In this document: positions 57,752-64,000 of the stretch, one piece after another
How positions within the stretch are numbered: position 1 is the stretch's first letter
Layout of the letters: the number at the start of each line of letters is the position of its first letter
Notes under the pieces: model-generated
The model's database searches: none
What the model was told of the DNA's origin: nothing
The model's input: only the letters and a program-made list of their open reading frames with translations
NCBI RefSeq assembly: GCF_002165775.1
Contig: NZ_NDYP01000007.1
Location: 62,001-126,000, forward strand
Direction of reading: 5' to 3'
Origin: Campylobacter concisus
GTDB taxonomy: Bacteria; Campylobacterota; Campylobacteria; Campylobacterales; Campylobacteraceae
Length of the DNA stretch: 64,000 nt
Translations under genes and position numbers: made by a program

Positions 57752-58308
57752 GAAATTTTACCTATCAACTCGCCTAGTCTTTTTGCATGATTGAGCGCCT
57801 TTTGCCTCATCAAAGCAAACTTTGCCTCATCGTGCCTACTCTGATACGAAAGCCCTCCACTATAAATATATCCTGCAAACTCCATCCCGCAAGTATTTGC
57901 TAGTGCCTTAAGTGGTGGCAAAAATTCCTCTATCTCGTATCGCTGAAGCGCTTCTTTTTTATAAAGTTCCTCAGGCGCTCCAGAGGTAAATGAAAGCACC
58001 AGCTTCTTGCCACGTAGCTTATCTCCCTTGCTGCCATGAGAGAAGCCATGAACTAGCACATCTTCAAACCACTTTTGTAAAAGTGACGGCACGCCGTACC
58101 AGAAAAATGGATAAACAAGCACGATCACATCAGCCTTTACTAGCTTTTCTTGCTCGGCTTTTACATCGATAGCGTAGTTTTTATAAAGCTCACTTAATAT
58201 GTCAAATTTAGCCTCTGGCACGTACTTTTTTAGCTCACTCAAAATTATCTTATTTACAAAAGAATTTTCAAGGTCAGTGTGACCTGATACAACTAAAATT
58301 TCACTCAT
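57748..58308 (-). CDS. NAD(P)H quinone reductase-like flavoprotein
   Basis: 186 aa of flavodoxin-like fold: VSGHTDLENSFVNKIIL, VLVYPFFWYGVPSLLQKWFED, GFSHGSKGDKLRGKK and LSFTSGAPEE. Similar to MdaB/YwrO enzymes that reduce quinones by two electrons. First of two genes with the DUF2798 protein. Confidence 0.88.
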   Translation of the reverse strand: MSEILVVSGHTDLENSFVNKIILSELKKYVPEAKFDILSELYKNYAIDVKAEQEKLVKADVIVLVYPFFWYGVPSLLQKWFEDVLVHGFSHGSKGDKLRGKKLVLSFTSGAPEELYKKEALQRYEIEEFLPPLKALANTCGMEFAGYIYSGGLSYQSRHDEAKFALMRQKALNHAKRLGELIGKIS

Positions 58309-58323
58309 TTTCTCTCCTTAAAT

Positions 58324-58586
58324 TTACTTGCAAACAAAGCTACTTGCCTTGCTCGCGTCACCGCCCACATATGTAGCCACCTTTGGATATGCACACCAAA
58401 AATTCCTTGCCAGCGTAGCTCTTGCTCTTAGCTAGCATGCTCTTTATCCTTTTCGTTCCACACCGCATCTATCATCTCGTTGTTTAAAATTTTCACATCT
58501 TTTAAACTCTCGCATCCTGCCTTATCAAGGGCAAAAGCCGCACTGCTAAAAAGTGCTAAGGCGCAAAAAAGTGAAATTTTCTTCAT
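58324..58586 (-). pseudogene. Small periplasmic protein, frameshifted
   Basis: Signal-like start MKKISLFCALALFSSAAFA (AGGAG upstream) then CESLKDVKILNNEMIDAVWNE. It stops at 58428, but another frame continues LRARATLARNFWCAYPKVA, and ends SSFVCK just before the next gene. One extra C in GCTAGCTAAG would join the two into an 87-aa protein. No known family. Confidence 0.5.
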
Positions 58587-58593
58587 AAATCTC

Positions 58594-58884
58594 CTAAAAT
58601 TTTACCTTGCTAAATGAAGTCTCGTTTTTGAGAGCAAAGCCATCAAATTCATCTATAAGTCCAGCTCGCTCTTTGGCGTAAGCCTTGTAGTTTTCGCTGT
58701 GGCGGTAGCTCTCAAAGCTAGCTTCGTCTTTGTAAATTTCAACCAAGATCCACTTATTAGGTGCCTCTTTTTGACTAAAGGCAAACTGCGCAAATGCAGC
58801 GTCATCTACGCTTTTTTGCATATATTTTTTAATGATCTTTTCAAATTTCGCATCGCTTTTTGCTTTTAGGCTTAAATTCGTCAT
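58594..58884 (-). CDS. ABM-domain quinol monooxygenase-like, C-terminal half
   Basis: 96 aa with the antibiotic-biosynthesis-monooxygenase fold: FAQFAFSQKEAPNKWILVE, EIYKDEASFESYRHSENYK. The frame is open upstream and reads KWAAFSKNLTPERLKDAYFH, so the true start may lie in the previous gene. See 58917-59276. Confidence 0.75.
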   Translation of the reverse strand: MTNLSLKAKSDAKFEKIIKKYMQKSVDDAAFAQFAFSQKEAPNKWILVEIYKDEASFESYRHSENYKAYAKERAGLIDEFDGFALKNETSFSKVKF

Positions 58885-58916
58885 GTGAAAATAGGCATCT
58901 TTTAGGCGCTCTGGCG

Positions 58917-59276
58917 TTAAATTTTTAGAAAAAGCGGCCCATTTTTTACGCTAAAAGCCTTTTTACTAGCTAAAATTTCAGCGCTCGCACTTGCAAATTT
59001 CTTGTAGTGCGCTGAGGCTACGTGTTTTTTATAAGCCGTCTCGTCCTTGTAAAACTCAAGCACATAAAATAGCTCCGGCTTACTCTTTGCGCTCATGAAA
59101 AATATCGCCTGTGTGCCTGGCTCACTCTTTGAGTTTAGAATATTTTCTCTGCCAAGCTCTTTTAGCAAAGTCTTATTATTTGGCGTTGAAAGCAGCTCGT
59201 GTAAGCTCACTTTCGCCTCCGCCCCAAAGGCAAAAACCGCCAAAATCGCTAGTAAAAATAGCTTTTTTATCATCAA
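58917..59276 (-). CDS. Secreted ABM-domain quinol monooxygenase-like, N-terminal half
   Basis: 119 aa with signal peptide ending VFAFGAEA and an ABM domain (AIFFMSAKSKPELFYVLEFYKDETAYKKHVAS in two short blocks). It ends right after a run of six A (58942-58947 on the plus strand reads T). One more A would extend it directly into the second domain, giving a two-domain protein of about 225 aa. The two halves look like tandem duplicates. Confidence 0.75.
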   Translation of the reverse strand: MMIKKLFLLAILAVFAFGAEAKVSLHELLSTPNNKTLLKELGRENILNSKSEPGTQAIFFMSAKSKPELFYVLEFYKDETAYKKHVASAHYKKFASASAEILASKKAFSVKNGPLFLKI

Positions 59277-59288
59277 ATTTCCTTAAAT

Positions 59289-60725
59289 TTATCTCTGTTC
59301 AACTCTTTTCATCCAAGCAAAAAGCTCATCAAGGTCGTAGTCACCGCCATGCCTTTGCCCCCAAACTGCTTCAAAATCAACCTCCTTGCCAGCATTTTTA
59401 AGCGATAGTGCGAGCATAGCAGGCACGGCAAGCGCTAAGTCGGTGTCGTTTGTGCCCTGTCTTATGCGGTAAAATTTCGCCGCCTCTTTGTTTTTAGCGT
59501 AGTTCATAGCATTCATCATCTTTATGACGCTAGCCTCCGCCATCTCGCCCTCGCTTCGCTCTTTTGCAAAATTAGTAAAGTGCTTTGCAGGCATTTTGCT
59601 ATCGCCGAATAGATCGTTTTCAGGATTTTCCAGTGCAAGTCCGTCAAAGGCAACCGGTGCTTTAGCACGTTTTAGAGAAGCGATAAAATCTTCAAATTTA
59701 AAGGTATATCCAAGCTGGCAACCTTGCGTGTCAAGAGTTATAAATTTTGGTGTGAGCGTGTTTTTGTCGCTGCTTTTTGTAGCGGTAAATGCCCTTGAAA
59801 TGAGGACGTTTATATACTCTTTGAAGCTACCCTCGCCATTTTCATCAAGGCTTAGAGCGTGGCCTTTGGCGTCTTTTAAATTTAGCGAGTTTAGATAGGC
59901 TGGAAATTTACTCTTTAGCTCGCGTGAGAGCTCTTTTTGTGTGGCGTTTAGCTCACCTGTGATCATCTTTGGCTTTTTGCTCCTGTCGTTAAAGCTAGCC
60001 GCGTCAAGGCTTGCAAAGTCTATCCTTTCAAATTTATCCAGATCCCCAAACATCCACTCATAAGCCTCGTCCTCATGCTCTAAATTTGTAACAGGGCAGT
60101 AGGCTGAGACGGCATAAATTTGATCGTCCGCCTTTGCAGCACCTAGCTCGTCAAGATATGGCTCGTACTCTTTTGCCCCCGTGCTAACGCCTAAAAGTGC
60201 CGACATCGCGCCGCCTGCGCTCGTGCCGTTTGAGATGATCTTATTTGCGTCGCCTGGCATAAATTTATCGTTAAATTTAAGATATCTAACGGCCGCTTTT
60301 AGATCGACTATCGCGGCTGGGGCTTTGCCGATGAAGCGCTCACCATCTTTTAGCGTCCTGCCTCTAGCGCCAACGCTAGCCACGACGTAACCTCTAAGAA
60401 GCGCTTCAAGGGTGGCATTTGGCTTTTCGTTTTGAATTTCTGGCTTTGAAGGCATTGCTGGCATGTAGCCACCAATCGCATTTGGCATAAAAATAGCTGC
60501 CTTTTGGTCGCTAAATTTACCCTCTGGCACGTAAAAATTTAAGACCTGATAGTCGCTAACTGGCTTTGCCACATAGACTATGCCTTCATAGGCTCTAAAT
60601 TTAAGCATCCTATCGCCAACTTGCACGCTTTTTAACTCAAATTTGTTTTCATCAAATTTAAGCTCGCCGCCAAAGCAAGCGCCTACTAAACAAACCCCTA
60701 AAATAGCAACTCTAACGCATTTCAT
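59289..60725 (-). CDS. Tannase-type esterase (subtype B), secreted
   Basis: 478 aa with signal peptide ending GACFG. Alpha/beta hydrolase: FVVASVGARGRTLKDGE-like VASVGARGRTLKDG, ISNGTSAGGAMSALLG with nucleophile Ser, FRIRQGTNDTD-like RQGTNDTDLALAVP with Asp, and VWGQRHGGDYDL with His. Hydrolyses gallate or feruloyl-type esters by family. Close to two quinol monooxygenase-like genes, which may act on the phenols released. Confidence 0.88.
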   Translation of the reverse strand: MKCVRVAILGVCLVGACFGGELKFDENKFELKSVQVGDRMLKFRAYEGIVYVAKPVSDYQVLNFYVPEGKFSDQKAAIFMPNAIGGYMPAMPSKPEIQNEKPNATLEALLRGYVVASVGARGRTLKDGERFIGKAPAAIVDLKAAVRYLKFNDKFMPGDANKIISNGTSAGGAMSALLGVSTGAKEYEPYLDELGAAKADDQIYAVSAYCPVTNLEHEDEAYEWMFGDLDKFERIDFASLDAASFNDRSKKPKMITGELNATQKELSRELKSKFPAYLNSLNLKDAKGHALSLDENGEGSFKEYINVLISRAFTATKSSDKNTLTPKFITLDTQGCQLGYTFKFEDFIASLKRAKAPVAFDGLALENPENDLFGDSKMPAKHFTNFAKERSEGEMAEASVIKMMNAMNYAKNKEAAKFYRIRQGTNDTDLALAVPAMLALSLKNAGKEVDFEAVWGQRHGGDYDLDELFAWMKRVEQR

Positions 60726-60897
60726 GATCTGCCTTTTTATTTTGTCCTACTTTTGCTTTACTAGTCTTGGCGTAGGCTACCAAGGCTTTAGCGCCTAGTT
60801 ATCTTTTGGCTCATACTTGACCGCATAGTCAAATTTAGGCTGGTGCAGTGAAAACTCAAAGCTATCTCTATCGACCGAGCCAACGCAGTAATGGCTA

Positions 60898-61554
60898 TCA
60901 TAAAGGCGAAGCAAAAAACTCCGCCATCTGCTCGCTCGTGTGGTACTTTTTAAACACTTTGTCGTAGTCGTAGCTCTCTTTGCTAGTTGCTACCATGCCA
61001 AATTCTGTCTTTGTGGCAGCTTGAGCTAGCACTTTTGCCTGCTTATCCTGTGCTAGCTCGTGGTAAAGTCCCTCGCTAAAGGCACTTACGAAAAATTTGC
61101 TAGCGCAGTATGTGACGGCGTTTGGCACGATCTTGTAGCCACCTATCGAGGAAATATTGATAAGCTGTGTATCTTTGTCTTTATACTTTTTCGTAAAGAG
61201 CGTTGAGAGTGTCACAAGCGCAGTGATATTTAAATTTATCATCTGTGTGATTTTTTCTAAATTTTGCTCGCCGACCTTGTTATAGCCGCCAAAGCCAGCG
61301 TTGTTTATAAGCGCTTTTAGCTCAAATTTTTCTAAATTACGCCAAAGAGATATGGCATTTTCTTGCTTTGAGAGATCGCAAAGCTCTATAACCACATCAA
61401 CATTTGCAAATTTAGCTATCTCACCTTTTAGCTCTTCTAAAAGCTCGCCACGCCTTGCAACAAGGATCAAATTCTCCCAGCGCCTTGCAAATGCCTTTGC
61501 CGCGGCCGCTCCTATGCCTGAGCTTGCTCCAGTGATGGCGATGTATCTTTTCAC
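60898..61554 (-). CDS. Short-chain dehydrogenase/reductase, C-terminus shifted
   Basis: 218 aa: TGASSGIG nucleotide motif, NNAGFGGY, and catalytic Ser-Tyr-Lys in ISSIGG and YCASK. Ends in EFFASPL, but after the run of six T (60913-60918 plus strand A) another frame goes on for 35 residues (RLYDSHYCVGSVDRDSFEF) to a TAG at 60795, which fits SDR relatives. Five bases in the run would join it. Either a phase-variable or disrupted enzyme. Confidence 0.82.
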   Translation of the reverse strand: MKRYIAITGASSGIGAAAAKAFARRWENLILVARRGELLEELKGEIAKFANVDVVIELCDLSKQENAISLWRNLEKFELKALINNAGFGGYNKVGEQNLEKITQMINLNITALVTLSTLFTKKYKDKDTQLINISSIGGYKIVPNAVTYCASKFFVSAFSEGLYHELAQDKQAKVLAQAATKTEFGMVATSKESYDYDKVFKKYHTSEQMAEFFASPL

Positions 61555-62192
61555 TTAGCATACTCCATAGGGCTATAAATTTTGATACCCTCGCTGTGGT
61601 CATCTTGCGCTACTTGCACGATCACTTTAGCGATATCAGCCGCTCTCATCGGACGATACTCGTCAAAAAAGCCTTTTGGGATAAATTTAAACGCCTTTAT
61701 CACCAAATACTCACCTAGTCTAAATTCCTTTCTCTCAGCCTCGATAAGTGGCAGCCTAGCGATATGAAATGAGCTATATCCAAGCTCTTTTATCTTCGCT
61801 TCTGCCTGACCTTTTGCCTTTAGGTAAAACGAGCCTGACTTTCTGTTTGCCCCTGCAGCCGAGAGCAAGACAAAGCGTTTTGCACCGCACTCCAAGCCAA
61901 ATTTAGCGAAATTTATCGGATAGGTCACATCGACTTTATAAAACTGCTCTTTGTGTTTTGCCGCCTTCATCGTCGTGCCAAGCGCGCAAAATACGTCATC
62001 AGCTATAAACGGCACCTCATCTTTAAAATCATCAAAATTTACTATCTTTACTTCAAGCTTTTCATGAGTAAATTCTAGCTCATGCCTAACGAGAGCAACC
62101 ACCTTGCTATAGTGCTCACTCTCGCATAAATCTTTTAAAATTTCACTTCCCACAGCACCGCTAGCTCCAGCTATAAGGGCGATCTTTTTCAT
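61551..62192 (-). CDS. NAD(P)-binding (atypical SDR) protein
   Basis: 213 aa: GASGAVGSEILKDL nucleotide-binding, ALGTTMKAAKHKEQFYKVD and ERLPLIEAERKE-like RLPLIEAE. Resembles the HTATIP2/TIP30 and YwnB group. Overlaps the next SDR gene by four bases. Confidence 0.85.
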   Translation of the reverse strand: MKKIALIAGASGAVGSEILKDLCESEHYSKVVALVRHELEFTHEKLEVKIVNFDDFKDEVPFIADDVFCALGTTMKAAKHKEQFYKVDVTYPINFAKFGLECGAKRFVLLSAAGANRKSGSFYLKAKGQAEAKIKELGYSSFHIARLPLIEAERKEFRLGEYLVIKAFKFIPKGFFDEYRPMRAADIAKVIVQVAQDDHSEGIKIYSPMEYAK

Positions 62193-62221
62193 ATCTTTCC
62201 TTTGTAAAATTTAGATAAATT

Positions 62222-63367
62222 CTATCTCGCTAAGGCAAAAATTTCACTTATTGCCTCTTTTGTATAAATTTGCTCCAAGCCCCTGCCCTTGGCGTAGTCA
62301 TAAACTAGCGCCATGATCTCGTCTAAATTTGACTCATCTACGCCGATCTCAATTAGGCTTGTTGGTGTGCCGATCTTGCTAAACCACTCTTTTAGCCTCT
62401 CTATGGCCACGTCTGCGTCATCTACGCCAAAAATTTCTTTGCTAAAGCGCTTAAATGCCTTTAAATTTCTACTTTTATACCACTTCATCCAAGCTGGCAT
62501 GACCACACTTAGCCCAGCCCCATGCGCGCAGTCCACGACCGCACCTATGGCGTGCTCGATCATGTGATTTGGATATGAGTAGCCGGCTGTGCCAACGTAA
62601 GTTAAGCCATTTAGCGCCATAGTCGCAGCCCAAGCAAACTCCCCTCTAGCATCGTAATTACCTGGCTCTTTTAGTAAAATTTCTGTCGTTTTTATAACGG
62701 TTTTTATGTTTGCTTCGACATATAAATTTATGATCTCAGGCTGGATACTCGCTGTAAAGTAGCCCTCTATGCTGTGAGCAATGATGTCTGAAGCCGAATA
62801 GACCAAATACTCCTTGCTAACGCTTGCTTGAAGAAGTGGGTTTATCACCGACACTTTTGGGTAAAGACAAGCGCCGTGCATGGCAAATTTCTCTTTTGTG
62901 GCTTCGTTTGTGACGACTGCGCCGCCGTTCATCTCTGAGCCAGTTGCAGCAAGCGTTATGATGTCAAAGATCATTAGCGCCTCTTTTGGGCAATTGCCAG
63001 TAAAAAAGTCCCAAACATCGCCGTTATATCTAACTCCAGCAGCCACGGCTTTGGCACTATCAAGCACCGAGCCACCGCCTATGGCTAGCACGCTATCGAC
63101 GCCCTCTTTTTTAGCTAAATTTATAGCCTCATTTACCTTGCTTAACACTGGATTTGACTTCACGCCACCTATATCGCAAAACTCGACACCATTTGCACTT
63201 AAGCTCTTTGCTGCTAGGTCAAAAAGACCATTTTGTTTGATCCTATCGCTGCCATAGATGATAAGCGTCTTTTTAACGCCAAATTCTTTCATGTATCTGC
63301 CGATATTTTGCTCTTTGTCTTTGCCAAATTCTATTTTTGTAGGGTTTAAAAAGCTAAAATTTTGCAT
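62222..63367 (-). CDS. Iron-containing alcohol dehydrogenase
   Basis: 381 aa of the group III ADH type (BDH/YqhD-like). NAD(P) site GGGSVLDSAKAVAAG, with metal-binding region MIEHAIGAVVDCAHGAGLSVV (His and His) and FTGNCPKEALMI. Reduces aldehydes or oxidises alcohols; substrate unknown. Followed by an operon of SDR genes, spacing 30 bases. Confidence 0.93.
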   Translation of the reverse strand: MQNFSFLNPTKIEFGKDKEQNIGRYMKEFGVKKTLIIYGSDRIKQNGLFDLAAKSLSANGVEFCDIGGVKSNPVLSKVNEAINLAKKEGVDSVLAIGGGSVLDSAKAVAAGVRYNGDVWDFFTGNCPKEALMIFDIITLAATGSEMNGGAVVTNEATKEKFAMHGACLYPKVSVINPLLQASVSKEYLVYSASDIIAHSIEGYFTASIQPEIINLYVEANIKTVIKTTEILLKEPGNYDARGEFAWAATMALNGLTYVGTAGYSYPNHMIEHAIGAVVDCAHGAGLSVVMPAWMKWYKSRNLKAFKRFSKEIFGVDDADVAIERLKEWFSKIGTPTSLIEIGVDESNLDEIMALVYDYAKGRGLEQIYTKEAISEIFALAR

Positions 63368-63441
63368 AGTTTCTCCTTATTAGTTTTAATGATTATAGTT
63401 TTGCAAAGCAAAAATTTTTGTTAAAAATAATGAGTAGAAAT

Positions 63442-64000
63442 TTAAAAATTTCTTAGTTTGATAGGAAGTTTTGAGATGATTTTTTTCGGATCAAAGCTAC
63501 TTTTAGCATCAACTAAATTTCCAAAATTTTCACCTGTACTAAGGAATTTTTGCAAATAATAATTGCCTCTATATCCAAGGTTATAAAGAATTTCAGACAT
63601 CAAAGAAATATCTGCTTCATCTAAAAAATCTGCATGCACGGTTGTTCTTACTTCAAAATCAAAATTTATCTCAAGCAGATATTTTAGCGTGCTAATAAAT
63701 TTTTCATATAAATTTGAGCCAGTTACGCCAACAAATTTCTCTTTTGGCGCTTTAAAATCAAGTGCGATATAGTCAATCAGCCCTTCGCCTATCGCCTCTT
63801 TTAAAATCTCAATATGAGAGCCATTTGTATCGACCTTTAGGCAAAAATTTCTTGACTTAACCTCTCTTGCAAGTTTTAAAAACAAAGGATTTGCTGTGCA
63901 TTCGCCACCGCTAAAGACGATGCCATTTAGCTTACCTATACGGCGGTCTAAAAAGCTACAAACCTCATCCATTTCTATATTGCCATTTGAATTTACAACT
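63442..64000 (-). CDS. nrdG: Anaerobic ribonucleotide reductase activase (NrdG-like radical SAM), partial
   Basis: Cut by the right edge: the frame is open to 64000, so the CxxxCxxC start lies beyond. Visible are GIVFSGGECTANPLFLKL, KVDTNGSHIEIL and DYIALDFKAPKE, radical-SAM SAM-binding elements of anaerobic NrdG. Ends KKIISKLPIKLRNF. Complements the aerobic NrdB at 36791. Confidence 0.85.
   Translation of the reverse strand, partial: VVNSNGNIEMDEVCSFLDRRIGKLNGIVFSGGECTANPLFLKLAREVKSRNFCLKVDTNGSHIEILKEAIGEGLIDYIALDFKAPKEKFVGVTGSNLYEKFISTLKYLLEINFDFEVRTTVHADFLDEADISLMSEILYNLGYRGNYYLQKFLSTGENFGNLVDAKSSFDPKKIISKLPIKLRNF

Overview
The window looks like chromosomal DNA of a Campylobacter species, most likely close to C. 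concisus. This is inferred from AT-rich coding style, gene content and gene order: mscS-type channel / beta-carbonic anhydrase / Bax-inhibitor-1 / secG / frr, pyrG near recJ, a DUF4492 gene in front of cydAB, an arylsulfotransferase, and a desulforedoxin-type rubrerythrin. No database search was possible.

Layout. (1) 0.3-12.2 kb is core: superoxide dismutase, a TRAP C4-dicarboxylate-type transporter operon, two overlapping membrane diguanylate cyclases, a very acidic mini-protein, an MscS channel, carbonic anhydrase, a Bax-inhibitor-like protein, a ThiD2-like ORF with no ordinary start codon, secG, a polysaccharide deacetylase and frr. (2) 12.7-33.8 kb is a 21-kb genomic island inserted in the 3' end of tRNA-Ser(UGA). 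An 18-bp copy of the tRNA end lies at 12696-12713, the intact tRNA at 33821-33910, with tyrosine recombinases beside it. The island is a patchwork: VapBC, decayed Mu-like phage genes, an intact three-gene ABC-three-component (ABC-3C) conflict system with SMEK-like, middle and DUF2326-type proteins, scraps of an IS1595-family transposase carrying three 32-bp palindromic inserts, an inverted duplication, a broken Mob/Pre-like gene, an intact five-gene metal/metallophore uptake operon with a methyltransferase, a pentanucleotide-like repeat, and recombinase and helicase remnants. (3) 33.8-34.6 kb is a tRNA cluster (Ser, Cys, Leu, Gly, Ala) with a small entericidin-like lipoprotein. (4) 34.7-47.1 kb is core: a sugar/LPS kinase-like protein, PepSY protein, nrdB, a lipoprotein, a nitrilase-family amidase, pcm, a beta-barrel protein, a frameshifted TonB receptor, recJ with an overlapping 40-aa leader ORF, a flavodoxin-fold oxidoreductase and pyrG. 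(5) 47.2-57.8 kb is respiratory, stress and biosynthetic: the bd-type oxidase operon with two tiny membrane proteins, arylsulfotransferase, ilvD, rmuC, and rubrerythrin. (6) 57.5-64 kb is a redox/esterase cluster on the minus strand, with several frameshifts in or near homopolymer runs, ending in a truncated nrdG-like radical SAM gene.

How it fits together: the core handles microaerobic respiration and oxygen defence (SOD, rubrerythrin, cytochrome bd), dicarboxylate uptake and nucleotide synthesis (pyrG, nrdB, nrdG). The island adds two apparently intact functions, a mobile-element conflict module and a metal uptake system, among sequence that is visibly decaying. The frequency of single-base frameshifts means some could be sequencing errors, and this should be settled by re-reading before calling genes dead or phase-variable.
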